Positions 41,150-51,987 of a stretch of 64,000 bases of DNA are shown piece after piece; positions within the stretch are counted from its first letter, which is position 1; each line of letters starts with the position of its first letter. The notes beneath the pieces were generated by a model that made no database searches, was not told the DNA's origin, and saw only the letters and a program-made list of their open reading frames with translations. The position numbers were made by a program, and so were the translations under genes. The stretch is from Volutella citrinella (taxonomy: Eukaryota; Ascomycota; Sordariomycetes; Hypocreales; Nectriaceae), in assembly GCA_034401135.1 (NCBI GenBank), contig JAWZSP010000003.1:372001-436000 (forward strand), in the 5' to 3' direction.

Positions 41150-41814
41150 GATATTGTAAGAGGTTCTGAATATAAGTGGGTGTGGTTAGGAAGGTGAGAT
41201 CTTCCGGCCACTCTATTTTAGTAGCATGATTCTTGAAGGTCAAAGGGCAGCATGCTGTCCAGGTCCTCGGCTCTGGTAGCCAGTTTTGCAACTTGGCTTC
41301 CTGTTGCATTCTTGGCCTCAGCCTCAAGGTTCACCACTTAGGACAGTAACCGAGAAAACCTCCATTTGACGCTGGGCATTTCGGGGTCGAGACTTCTGTG
41401 CAACTCTGTGAGGGCTTCTGGTACAGGCAGGGCCATTGCACCAGAACTGACAACTATATTCGAGACTGGACGAGCTCCGAGCTGATGGCCAGTAATTGTG
41501 GAACTTAAGAAAGAGCATTAGATCGTTTTCCAGTCAAGGGTATCGCTCCATTTACGCGGCTCATCTAAGAGAGAGCTATACGGGCTGCGGTTCATCATCT
41601 TCTCATACATGTCGAGTAGCAAAATCTCCTGAAGCGTCTCTTCTGTTGCCAGTTTGGCTGGATCATTGATCGCATGTCCAAGCTTGTGAATAGTGGCCAC
41701 GTATCTCACCCTCGTTAGCTGGAGCAAGTCTGGGGCCTGAAGGTGGTGTCCAGCAAAGGCCAGGCTGGCTGACGGGTGACCAAAAGCCGAGGTGCGATTG
41801 TAGAGAGGGCCCAC
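41150..41814 (-). pseudogene. Zn2Cys6-type transcriptional regulator, C-terminal part, pseudogene
   Basis: One minus-strand frame runs through the stretch with three in-frame TAA codons (41,520-41,518, 41,340-41,338, 41,220-41,218) and no frameshift. The text resembles the fungal regulator domain C-terminal to Zn2Cys6 fingers. It has a segment with TIHKLGHAINDP...ETLQEILLLDMYE, then PVPEALTELHRSLDP...WRFS, then an LEAEAK...RAEDLDSML segment. No zinc-finger part is present and the 5' end is lost; an upstream frame (41,951 downward) may be a shifted remnant. All stops are TAA, and at least one plausibly comes from a Gln codon by C-to-T, consistent with RIP leaking from the adjacent isochore. 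The assignment rests on remembered family patterns and was not searched. Confidence 0.65.
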
Positions 41815-42021
41815 AGAACCAAAGCTGCGTGAAAAGGCAAAAACATAAACAGAGAGGAAATAATAAGGGGCGCGCGTGTCACAGCTGAGCCCCGTGGCAG
41901 ACGGCGGATATTCATACCTAGGATTGATGGAAAGTCATGGAATTTGGTCATTTCCTAGATATACACATCCACCATTGGCTTCCCCTCTATAAGGACTTAC
42001 GCCCTGAGAAACAGTTCGGAA

Positions 42022-42201
42022 ATGGCTCGTATATTCATCACTGGCTCTACTGACCGCTTTGGCCTTGAGGCCGCCGTCAACGTGTACGACGCAACCACAC
42101 TGTTTACCTCTATGCTCGAAAAGAGAAGCGTGCCTCTGATGCTCAGGCTGCTTGTCCTGACGCCGCTCCGGTTTTCGCTGCTGATCTATCCATCTTATAA
42201 T
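42022..42201 (+). pseudogene. Short-chain dehydrogenase 5' fragment, frameshifted
   Basis: The first codons give MARIFITGSTDRFGLEAA, the N-terminal Rossmann strand and TGxxxGxG loop of an SDR, with Arg where a Gly is usual. Similarity then jumps to another frame (about 42,085-42,190), reading HTVYLYARKEKRASDAQAAC, the next beta strand and helix, and a stop follows. A small deletion or frameshift near 42,070-42,085 joins the two. The catalytic YxxxK half is absent. This is a decayed 5' fragment of an NAD(P)-dependent oxidoreductase. Confidence 0.7.
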
Positions 42202-42743
42202 GTAATATGGGGTTGCTAACGACAACCTGACAAACACGCACCCGGATAGTGGCGAGCTTCTTCTATATAGTTCCGTGGAGGACTTCGAGGCTGTGTTTAC
42301 TACCTATTATCAACGGATCGCAGTTATTATCATAGAATAAATCTACGGCCGTAAACTGTATGTATTGTTGCCTATTTCATCGCTTTCTATATTAACTATC
42401 GCAGCATATTTACAGAGGAACTAGAATTTGCTATTAAGGTAAGAAACTTATATAAGAAGTATAATATCTTATTTACTACTAATAAGGTTTAAATAGGCAT
42501 AGGCAAGACAGAGAGTTTCTTTATTTAGATTAGATAAATATAGAAAATAAACCTGATATAGTAGTTATAAGTAAGTCTATTATAGAAAGTGCGCACCCAG
42601 TATTATATAATCCTCGACCAGTCTGAAATTATGAATCTTATAGGCAGTTATAAGGCTGTTGCTATGTGTAGCATAGTACCTTAGGTAATTGCGGCCTTTA
42701 AAATATAATCTGTTCTTGCCTATAGTGTCTAGCGTAGTCTATC
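42202..42743. other. Intermediate-composition stretch
   Basis: About 540 bp, moderately AT-rich with RIP-like TA-rich patches (notably 42,420-42,560). No gene is recognised. It looks like decayed sequence in the transition zone beside the isochore. Confidence 0.4.
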
Positions 42744-43307
42744 TTATATTATAGGAATTAGTAAATAGTTTATAGGAGCTCTGCATTGCGATATAGACTT
42801 GTCTTGATTAGATCGGAGGGCCTCGACAACCTGGTCGATGGGGGCCTTGCTATATAGGTCATCCAGCGACTTGCCCAAAGGTTTCTCGCATGGGAAATTG
42901 ACGCTATCATCAAGAACACCACCTGGGCTTCGTAAGTTCTCAGTCGGGTTCCGGTAGACCAACTGGTCCCGGGTGTGCCCGAAGCCCTGCCGTGTGTCGG
43001 CATAACTCTCTTGCTCTTGCCTGGCTACGGCAACTCTACTTGGGATGGTCGTGGCCCTAGTGAGAGTTGCGAAGAAAACAAAAACAAATACGCCCGGAGT
43101 TTTGGCCGGTTTTCGTTGCCTGTGGATGAGCCTACGATATGCCACGAGTTTCTTCAAGATTTTGGCAACCATACCAATACCAAATGGGTGCAGTTTGAGC
43201 ACGCAAAAGCAGGTGTTGGTCTCAAGGCACGATTCATCGACAAGCTCGACGGCTTCAACTCTCAGGCTGAGCATTATGAAGTGGGGGGAATCAACGTAGC
43301 CTAGCAT
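42744..43307 (-). CDS. Uncharacterised ORF, strand uncertain
   Basis: A 187-codon minus ORF begins with a true ATG (MLGYVDSPHF) and ends in INYLLIPII. On the plus strand an open frame overlaps it (about 42,975-43,304, ending YEVGGINVA, no ATG at its start). Both translations look protein-like and I recognise neither. The plus frame could be the last exon of a decayed gene. The location between pseudogenes favours a remnant. Function unknown. Confidence 0.25.
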   Translation of the reverse strand: MLGYVDSPHFIMLSLRVEAVELVDESCLETNTCFCVLKLHPFGIGMVAKILKKLVAYRRLIHRQRKPAKTPGVFVFVFFATLTRATTIPSRVAVARQEQESYADTRQGFGHTRDQLVYRNPTENLRSPGGVLDDSVNFPCEKPLGKSLDDLYSKAPIDQVVEALRSNQDKSISQCRAPINYLLIPII

Positions 43308-43748
43308 CCATGTATTGGAAAGAAGAGGTGATTTTAGTTGACATGGATCACCAGGGCCTTGAAAGCCACTGTTGTAGTGGTTTCAGACATTGCTCTGTGA
43401 AAGTGGTGTGTCGAGTCTAGCCTCTAGGCGATTGTACGTAACCCTGTACCATTCTAGGACGGTGGTTCTGCGCTAGCATGACGTGGGCGCAAGATTAGAT
43501 ACGACCATTACAGGAACCCGCAAACTCTCCCAACTTGCCTTAAAGCTTAAGTAGCTACTTTATCGCGGCCCTAACGATCCAGGCTGCTTGGTGACCCTCG
43601 CCCAGATTCACAATTGTAATAGACGGCGTCACGAGACTGTTATAATCAGTAGATTAGGTAGAGCAGGGTGTATCAATTCTAAAACGACTGAAAGCTATTG
43701 GGATTACACTCAAGATTACACAACCTTATGAGACACGCTATCGACAAG
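43308..43748. other. Intergenic, nothing recognised
   Basis: About 440 bp of ordinary composition downstream of the subtilase-like gene. No ORF or RNA gene is supported. It presumably contains that gene's 3' untranslated region. Confidence 0.4.
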
Positions 43749-46700
43749 CTACGTAGTATAGCTGCTTGAAGCAGAGGCGATCGCAGATCTTGTCTTGGTA
43801 GTCAGAGACCTGCGAATGGCGCCTGGGCCCTGTACAGGCACGCCGCCCATACCAGGCGACCCCCCAACAAAACTGACCGCGCTACTGGTCGTGGTAGTTG
43901 GCTGACCCTTAGGAGGCCCTGGTATTGCGGTTCCCATACCAGGGGCCCCACCGACAAAGCTCAGTGCGCTAGTTGTCCTTGTAGTAGGCTGAGGCTTAGG
44001 GTTCCCTAAATCAGGGGCTCCGCTAACATGGCTCAGGGTGCTGCTGCTACTCGTCATCGAGGCAGAAGCACTGCTGGTAGGAGTAGTAGTAGTGCTTCCG
44101 CTTCCATTCGTGATATCGGAACTAGTCGTAGACTGGCCGGCCGTGGACGGTCTTATTTCCGTCGTCGGGGTCCCGGATGGTCTTGGGCATGCAATCTGAT
44201 CAGGACTGGCAGGCGATTCGGCATCGCGCTTGAAAAGGTAGCAAGCAGGACCCCCAGGCTGCTGCACCATACTCAATTCAAGTCCGTTATACCCCACATT
44301 GATGTTTGGCACAATGCCTGTTTCTGGATCGGGCTCCCTGTTGGGGTTCCTATCCCAAGAGAGAAATAGTGCCCTTTCTATCACTTTGAACACATCATCT
44401 GAGCCACCCTGGCCGATCTGGCCTTCCATTATCATAGTTTGCATCAAGTGGGCGAATAATCCGGCCATCTTTGCAGTAGCTGTATACTAGTTAGTAAAGT
44501 ATAACACCTATGAATAAGAATTTTATCTACTTGCCTATAGATGTTCCGGAAAATAGTTCTTTTAGGAAGCCAGCATCTCCCATAGGACACCGTGATTTAT
44601 CGCCAGGCCCCCAAATCATTGGTATCCAGTCTTTCGGATCGCTTGCAGTTCGGTCAGTATTCGTACTGGGTATCGCAGTTCGGCCATCACGGCTTGTAGC
44701 GCCAATTGAAACAAGCCCTTTAACATAGAACTCGGTATTAGAGGCCTTGGCGAGGCTGATAGGAAGATAATTGCTGGTGACAGTTCGCTATTGACAGGAT
44801 GTTAGCTATAGTCAGTCTAGGAACTCAGAAGGTCTGTCTGTATACATACGAAGCCTTGATTACCAGAAGCACAGATAGGTAGGATGTTCTTTGCGACCAT
44901 TTGCTTTAGGATAGCGGAAAACAAAAGCGAGAATTCATCCCAAATATCCTTGCCTTGACGGATAGATGGGAAGTTGAACTTAGGTTCTTGGCCATTAAAG
45001 TACCGCTGGAACCCAATCGACATAGAGAAGACGCTAGGCCGGCCAGATGCCTGGTGGACTACATCTCGAAGTGATTGGAAGAGGCAATCTAAACCTCTTC
45101 CCTTACACTCATCAACAAGATTCAATCTTGCAGCCTTTCCCAGTCCTTGATCATGCCCAACAGCATGTGAGCCCATGCAGGATGCATGACCTACTAATTT
45201 CGGGTCAGCATCGGGGGCCCATGGATTGCGCTTGTCCACCGGAGAATGGTATCTTGCGCGTTGATCTTGCCTAAAGCCCTTCGGGTTTGTGAACTCCTAG
45301 ATATCGGGGTTAGGTCTGTCTGCATAAGTAAAAGGGACATACAAACCTGATTTTTAAGCAAATACTTCGCTTCTATAATATACACATCTATACCCGCACC
45401 AGGATATCCATTAATCAGTGTCATTCTCTGAAGGTCGTCCAGATTAGTATTCTTTTTCTGAGTCAGGATAAGGCTCTCTGTCCGTGCCACCTGTCGCAAG
45501 AAGTGGGGTGTCCCAGGAGGAGCAGGCGGAGGAGCTGGCGGTGCATTTTGTGGACGCGGTGGGTCATCATATATAACTGGATTAAAAAGAGCCTGGCTGA
45601 TAACAGAAACCTAGACAGGTATTAGGAATTGAATAGAAGAAACCCTGTCTGCTTGAAGTGATTTGAATACTTACATAAGGGCTGTTAAAAAGTTCATCAG
45701 CCATCTTCGGGGTTGTCCATAGAGTAAAATACATGACACCAAAACCATCAAGGTCCTGTTGCTTGACTGATTTGATAACATCAACTTGCGATATTTGACT
45801 CTTCAGTACCAGGATACTATAAGGGTCTCTGAACTTAGGGAAGACTAAGTGAAAAAAGATTTTTTCACTGCAACTCGGTCCTGGTTCACTGCCGGGGTCG
45901 GCACGAGCCTGAATTAGATTCAGGTCACGAGAGTCAGGAGTCGAATCCGACGTTGCCTTGCAGTACGTCTCAGAAGTAGTGGTGGTCGATGAAGGCTCTT
46001 GTGTGGATGAAGGCTCTTGTGTGGATAAAAGTCTTTCAGTCGTCTGCTGGCTGCTTGCGGAGCTGGTTGGTGCCTGAATTCCCTCCGAGGCACCATTTGA
46101 CGGCTTTTCGGGACTGCCTGGATCGACGGGGATAACAGGAGGGCCACCTGGCGGTCCAGGAGGCGGTGAGCCTGGCGGTTCAGGAGGCGGTGAGCCTGGC
46201 GGTTCAGGAGGTGGTGATCCTGGGTATGGAGGAGGTGGTGGTGAGCCTGGGTATGGAGGAGGTGGAGGTGGTGAGCCCGGGGCGGGGCGAGGCGGTAGAG
46301 GAGGAGGTGAACCCGGGGGCGGAGGAGGACCTGGCGCAGGAGGTACAGCGATTGGCGGAGGTACGATAGGAACCAAGGGTGCACCATCAGGCACATTAGT
46401 CGTTGTGGTTAGAATAGTACCACCGTGCTGCCCCTCTGGGCTTGTAGGGAAAGTCCCATGCAACGCCGATGTGACACTTCCGCCGCTTGGGCTTCCGCCG
46501 CTTGCTGGGCCAAGCGACGATGAAGGGCGTGTTTGGCTACTACCCTCCGTTGCCACATCGGGTACTGCAACATTGGCCTGGGATGTGCTCATTGTCATGA
46601 CATTGTATGTTGTTTCTGCATTCGAGGCAGAGACACTGCCGCTTCGCAACACGGCTGTTGTCTGGCTATTAGGTGCTGTTGCTAGATTGGAAGCAACAGG

Positions 46701-47093
46701 GATAGCACTATGGCTTGTTGCAGAAATATCAGCACTATTACCCTTATCACGAGTAGATGCTTCATGATTGCTTTGCAGTAATACAGTCGAGGTCTGGGTG
46801 CCTGTTTGCGTTTTAATAATAGTTTGACCTGTGCTCGGTTGCTGCTGAGGGGCACTGGGTGCATCAATGTCAGTGCCTCTGCTCGTCGAGTCTGGCAGTA
46901 CAGTGGCCTCAACGGTGACTGTTACCACGACGGTCGTTACTGTTGCAGTATCTGGTCTTGTGATAGCATTCGTCGCCAGGGATAAACTCCCCACCGGAAC
47001 AGTCACTGTTGTCGTCAGGGTGACTGCTGGTATCTTGGCATACGCCGAAGATAAGACGCCTAGGAGGGCTAAACGCCGGAGCATAGTGACCAA
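43749..47093 (-). CDS. Secreted subtilase-like (S8) protein with Ser/Thr- and Pro-rich N-terminus
   Basis: Five exons: 47,093-45,675, 45,610-45,347, 45,296-44,850, 44,787-44,535, 44,479-43,749; about 1,037 residues. A signal peptide (MVTMLRRLALLGVLSSAYA) leads into a Ser/Thr-rich region, then a Pro-rich block (roughly residues 240-330, GSPPP/EPPGSPPP repeats). A propeptide-like segment (about 408-480) precedes an S8 domain. His598 lies in VGHASCMGSHAVG, Asn707 in ICASGNQG and Ser793 in SGTSIATAKMAG. The catalytic Asp position (IDVYIIEA, residue 553) is Glu, so activity is doubtful. Near-repeats (SFVGGAPGMG, SFVGGSPGMG) fill the C-terminal tail. Intron 4 starts with GC (GCAAGT) and keeps the ACTAAC branch site. 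The exon joins restore one frame across all S8 motifs. Substrate unknown; a secreted or wall-associated role is inferred. Confidence 0.82.
44480..44534 (-). other. GC-AG intron in the subtilase-like gene
   Basis: A 55-bp intron with donor GCAAGT, branch site ACTAAC and acceptor ATACAG. It splits the Ala codon directly after the catalytic GTSI. A GT donor two codons on would run through an in-frame TAG or shift the frame, so the GC donor is the only choice that keeps the S8 serine motif intact. Confidence 0.75.
46140..46350. repeat. Coding tandem repeats (Pro-rich)
   Basis: Degenerate 15-24 bp direct repeats, seen on the plus strand as ggcggtgagcctggcggttc and ggtatggaggaggtgg variants. On the minus strand they encode the GSPPP.PP repeats of the subtilase-like protein. 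Repeat number is likely to vary between strains. Confidence 0.75.
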
Positions 47094-48531
47094 AGTAGTA
47101 CAATAGACGGCTCTCTGGTGCGCTGGGATAATTTCATGCCTAGGAGACCATCTTTATGAGTTGTGTGCTGTGCTGTGCTTTATGGACTTGGAGGGTGCCC
47201 GCAGGAATCAACATATTGTTAGCAATTTTCTCCCAACAGCCCGAGTCGGGCGCCACCGCGATCCTGTACGTAGTAGAACGCTCTATTTTGGAGCAACAGC
47301 GAATGTGGCTTTTGTTATACCAATGTCATTAGGAAATTTAGGCGCCTATTTTAGGAACTACCCCACATGGTTCGCCCGGGTAGTGTTTTGGGCATATTGG
47401 CTTGAATCCTCCGAAGCCCTGGATCCTCAGAAGTGCTGATTCCACGGCCGCCGCCAACGCCAGTAGGAACAACGGTCAGTTGGGGGCGGACAGAAATAGT
47501 GGCAAGAAAAGGTGTTTGGTCTTCGCAAACGGTAGGCCAGGTATCACGGCAGGATGGGATTAGTGGCCAAGTGGTTGGAGGGGAGGGTCCCGAAAGGAGC
47601 AGTGGCGCCAATGTGCAAAGTTTGTTCTAACGCTAACCAGCAGTAACCCATAGATGGCAAGGCGCAATGTGTCGATCGCCTCGTGTTGATCTGTTTTAAT
47701 TGAATGGGCGTGTGAGTGTCGGGTTTGGTTAAAATTGCACTTCCCCGTCGACAACACTGCCACAGTTTGGTGAAAGTCGGCCCGACACCCTCCACGCCAA
47801 GGTCCTATTATCGAGTGCCACTGTCGTAGAGTATCGCGATATATCAAAGCGGTAGCTGTTGATACCCTTGTGGTCCTAGAAGACAGCAGACTCATCGCTT
47901 TTGGTGCCGTTCAAGATTGGAGGCATGGAGAAATTGCTGCTATTTATCTAGTTAGTGGGGAAGTAGGCAATAAGGTCGTTGTCCAGAGATGACGGCCAGC
48001 ACTGAGAAAGGGTCCTGAGGGCTGTGACTAGTGTTGGACCGTTGATTCAATTGATCAGGATCTAGCTCAATGCGTGCGCAACCCCGCTTTTGAGAGGCTG
48101 GTGTTGGGCCGCAATGCAATATGTAAATACAAGGATTATTCTGTAAGGATGATATGCGCCTATTCATAACGAGCCTCGGATTACCCAAACGAGCTGCGTA
48201 ATGACCGACCGCATTGGGTTACCCCCCATAGCCGGTCTGACAGCACGCCTGCCAACACCGCCTTTTCACAATCTGATTGGGCAGGCAAACTGCAGGCCTT
48301 GGTACAGAACATAGCATGGCTAGCACACTGGTGATCAATTGAGGCAATGTTATCACATTTTTATTTCCATTTTTCGTATATTTACGGCTTGCCTCCAGGT
48401 CCGCTTTCGCGGGACCACCACAACTGCTTGGCCATTTGGCTCATCACTATTTACACAGAGAAGAATAGATCCACCCCATTCCTAGCATCCAACATCTCTG
48501 TTGCTGCTTCAATTCCCCCATTTATTATCGC
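47094..48531. other. Intergenic, nothing recognised
   Basis: About 1.4 kb between the subtilase-like gene's start and the LPMO stop codon. It should hold the subtilase-like promoter and the LPMO 3' region. Short open frames exist (for example 47,161-47,439 plus) but show no family pattern. Confidence 0.4.
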
Positions 48532-49638
48532 TTAGTACTGGGGCTCAAGCTGGAGAGCGCGGCGGGCCTTGATGTCACGACGGCGCTTGGCGCAAGGGAC
48601 CTTGGTAGGAGCGGGCTTGGTGGGAGAGCCGGAGCCGGAGCCGGAGCCGGAACCAGATCCAGCACCGGCAGCGGAGGAAGCGACGGGAGTAGGGACAGCG
48701 GCAGCATCATCGGTCGACGGGGCCTTGGTAGGGGCAGCGCCGGCGGGAGGAGACTGGACGGGAGTACCAGAGGTAACAGGCTTGGGGACAGCAGGAGAGG
48801 TAGAGTTGCCGCCGGAGCCGGAGCCAGCGCCGGTGCCAGGGCTGGAACCGGCCTTGCTGCCAGTGCAGTCACCGTCGCTGGCCTGGCCGGCAAAGTTGGC
48901 AGTGTGGTCCTCGCAGGCGCCGGGCCACACGGCGGGGCCGGGGGCAGTGTACGAGGTGGGGACGGGGTAGTAGATGCCGATCTGGATGCCGGGCTCGGAG
49001 CCGTCGTAGGCGCCGGGGAACTTGACGGTGTCCGAGGGGGTGCCGGAGCCGGAGCTGGAGACGGCCAAGTGAGCGCAGCCAATGTAGAACTGGGCGCCGC
49101 CCTTGGCGCCAGCGGCGTGCAGGCCAATGTGCTCAGCGCGGAGCAGGTAGTTGCCAGAGGACAGCTCGGCGGGCAGGGCAAAGGTGAAGTTGTGGATGCC
49201 CTGGTTGTTGACGTAGGTAGCCCACTGAAGGCCGGCGTCGGTGATGGAGCTGGTGGTCAGCTCGTAGACCTTGAACCAGTCGCCGTCGCCCTTGTACGAC
49301 GACAGCTCGGTGCCCGAGGGCGCCTTGCTCATGTAGATGGCGAGGGGGCCGGGGTGGCCGATCTCGCTGTTGACGGTGAAGCCGACCTCGTCGCCGGCCT
49401 TGACGTCCATGGTCTTGGTCTTGGCCATGATGGCGGCGTCGAGGCCGCCCTGGTTGCAGACCATGTTGGGCGACGTGACGTCCTCGATGGGCGAGTTGGC
49501 GTTGGTCGTCTGGCGGACGTACTCGTAGGGCTGCGAGGCGACGCCGTTGACGATGAGGGCCTCGAAGTTGTAGTGCGCCATGGACACGGCGGGGAGGGTG
49601 GCGGCCGCGGCCAGGAACGAAACGATGGAGGAACGCAT
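48532..49638 (-). CDS. AA9 lytic polysaccharide monooxygenase
   Basis: Single exon, 368 residues. Copper-dependent oxidative cleavage of cellulose or related beta-glucans outside the cell is the family function. The start at 49,638 (MRSSIVSF) gives a 21-residue signal peptide ending SMA, so cleavage leaves His22 as the N-terminus. That is the first copper ligand of the histidine brace; His95 in NSEIGHPGPLAIYMS is the likely second. The QFYIGCAHLAV segment holds the conserved Gln and axial Tyr. The catalytic domain ends near residue 250. A Ser/Gly/Pro/Thr-rich linker with an SGSGSGSGSG run follows, then a short basic tail (PCAKRRRDIKARRAL); no CBM1 is visible. The frame is open to 49,839, but the earlier ATG would remove the exposed His. 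No intron is needed. Confidence 0.93.
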   Translation of the reverse strand: MRSSIVSFLAAAATLPAVSMAHYNFEALIVNGVASQPYEYVRQTTNANSPIEDVTSPNMVCNQGGLDAAIMAKTKTMDVKAGDEVGFTVNSEIGHPGPLAIYMSKAPSGTELSSYKGDGDWFKVYELTTSSITDAGLQWATYVNNQGIHNFTFALPAELSSGNYLLRAEHIGLHAAGAKGGAQFYIGCAHLAVSSSGSGTPSDTVKFPGAYDGSEPGIQIGIYYPVPTSYTAPGPAVWPGACEDHTANFAGQASDGDCTGSKAGSSPGTGAGSGSGGNSTSPAVPKPVTSGTPVQSPPAGAAPTKAPSTDDAAAVPTPVASSAAGAGSGSGSGSGSGSPTKPAPTKVPCAKRRRDIKARRALQLEPQY

Positions 49639-51171
49639 GTTTGCGAGAAATGTGTTTTGTGTTTGTGTGGTTTTTGGATGTTCCCTCGAGGGCTTGAAAG
49701 TGACAGTAGAGAAGAAATGAAGGGCTTTGGGATAAAGATTGGATGTAAGTCGTAAAGAAGGGCTAACCACCGGGGTTGGCAATGAATGCAAGTGTGAAAA
49801 AAGAAGGACGCCAGCAACAGCTGTAGCGGAACAGGACAAAAGAGTCAGAGAATGAAGCCTCGAATGGGATGGAGATCAAAGGGAAACAGGTCCAGCGAGA
49901 CGAGGGCAGCGGCCTCTCTTAAAGCATTCACATCAACCCCCCCGTCGGCGTCGTCACTCAACTCAGAGATGGGTATATTGTGAAACGCAGCGTCTTAACC
50001 GCCACCGCAGCCATGGGGTCGTGGTCGTCACCATGCGGCCCCGACCAAGATGGCGTCCACGGCCGAGCAATCTCCAGCAATCAGGGCCGGCACGCGACTG
50101 CTTTCGGCAGTCCACCGGAATCTCATCAACCGACCCCGGTCGGCCACAGGCGGTGGCAGCGCGTGGCTCGCCGAGGCGTCCCCTGTCGATCCGGCACACG
50201 GCGTCTCAGAGTCCGGATGAGTGGCCCCCCTGTTTGACCTGTTTCCCTCTGCGCGCCCCGCACGTCAACTGAACTTCCGACGGACAAGCGATCAGGTCAT
50301 TTCGGCGTCGGCAATCAGAATATGGGCTGGTGATGAGGGCACTTGGAGCGCAAAAGTCGGGGATGACACAGATCTCGCGTCGCGGTTGAGGCAGATCTGC
50401 CATCTTGACCATCTCCACGTCGCCTTTTACAAATTCTGTTGCGTTTCTTGCGTTTCCAGCGTTTCCAGCAAGTCCAAACGCCCGAGCGCGCAACAAACTC
50501 CTGTTTCCAAGCGATGCCAGGCACGCGCCTGTGAGTGGTGGGATTTTGTTCGTTTTTTTGTTCGGCTTCGAAGATCAGACACGGCCAGGGGGTCCTGTCC
50601 GCCCTGTCTCGTCGCAGGTGGGTGGAGCTCCCGACTTCTGGGCGCACCAAACAAGGCATCGCCTTCGCGCAAAAATCCAGGGCAAGAATTTTTCTCTAGC
50701 CGTCTTGGTCCTCTGCTGGCCCGAATTGTCCATGGGAAAGGGGGCCGTCCGAGGTGGTCGCGTCCTGCAATCCAGAGAGCGTCGGAAGCTGTGGTGCTCC
50801 CATCCAATTGATGCACCTGGACCATCCCTGCTCACACCTGACGGCGCCAAAAAACGCAACTCGGCCATCTTTCTCATCTCGCGGTACTTGGCTCGCCTCG
50901 CTTCGCTTTTCCTCGCCTATGCAGTAATGGACCGACGAAAAAGGTGATTTTGTTTCCCTCATCTTCGATTGTCGAAAATGCTTGGGCCAAGCAAGCACTG
51001 CCGAGACTGACGAGAGGACGAGAATGTCATGCCACATGTCGCCCGTTGGATAACCACAGACAAAAGACGGCCTATTTTATCAATCGGCTCCTTACTTTCG
51101 TCCACGGGCTCGTTGGAAATGTCAAAATGTTGTACGATGCTCTCAACTGCTGAAAGTCCGCGAACAAACGC
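49639..51171. other. LPMO upstream region, no gene supported
   Basis: About 1.5 kb of GC-balanced sequence with several overlapping open frames on both strands (for example 50,221-50,811 plus). None has a recognisable family pattern or splice logic. The first few hundred bases are the presumed LPMO promoter and 5' leader. Confidence 0.4.
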
Positions 51172-51800
51172 CTACGCCCGTGGCTCCTTATCCTCCGAGT
51201 AAGCCTTGAACTGCACCATCTTCGTCTCAGCGAACTGTTTCAACGCTTCCATCGCAGACTTGAGTATCAACGTATCTTTATTAGTTGCTATCGGCTTCTT
51301 AAGAAGTTCTCCCGGGTCGACGTCCTCCACAAAGTGCGCTGCCATGAGGGCCATCAAGTTTCTGGCTCCTCTTCAATAGGGCTCCAGGAATGGACTCAAG
51401 GGACAGGGATTGTCGTCTTAGCACGAAGTACCTGATAACCATGAGCTCGTAGCTAGACGAATCTCCCAAAGCATATTCCTAGGCAGCCACATGCTCAGGG
51501 ATGTTTTCGACGCGAGATGGCCAAGATCTAGTTTGATCAGCTACCCTAGGACCTGCACAAGTGTCTTTGTTTATTCTTTGAATTCCATGTGCAGTCGGGC
51601 GTTTTAAACTCAAGCACAGGGTAGAGAAAGTCGTGATTCCTCTTGGACATTGATGATATACGAACTTGACTAGCGATGCTATGACTTGAACGTTCGCATA
51701 GTTTGTTAAGCAACCCTCTAGGTCTTTCTATCATTGCACGATAGACCGTATTAGTTAGGGGGTTTACCCCTGTGATAAACACCATCCTGAATTGTCGCAC
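51172..51800 (-). pseudogene. Unrecognised, probably decayed gene remnant
   Basis: Two minus-strand open stretches look protein-like but are in different frames. 51,800-51,546 contains RMVFITGVNPLTNTVYRAMI and NHDFLYPVLEFKTP. 51,357-51,172 contains ALMAAHFVEDVDPGELLKKP and ends KAYSEDKEPRA. Between them another frame reads EYALGDSSSYELMVIRYFVL. No intron arrangement I tried joins them cleanly and no family is recognised. The position just downstream of the STAND gene makes an eroded independent gene more likely than part of it. Confidence 0.3.
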
Positions 51801-51987
51801 ATGCCCCTCAAGGATCTAAACATCACAAACTTGTTACAGTGAACGAGCTTCAACATGAGTTGTCTACCGTTTCCGACATATCTCCTCGTATATGCTATCG
51901 CAGCCCATTAAATATTGCATCACAGCAGCTAGCGGTCCCCTGTCATTATACTCCAGTTATTTGCATCATCGCCCCTCTCCTTGTCCC

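Noticed and set aside
48904..49755. 283-codon plus-strand ORF antisense to the LPMO gene
   Set aside because: It is a shadow of high-GC codon use in the LPMO frame. It is Gly/Val/Ala/Asp-rich with no family features, while the minus frame has a full AA9 protein.
49770..49775. CCGGGG hexamer upstream of the LPMO as a carbon-repressor (CreA) site
   Set aside because: A single hexamer in GC-rich DNA is expected by chance; no paired site was noted.
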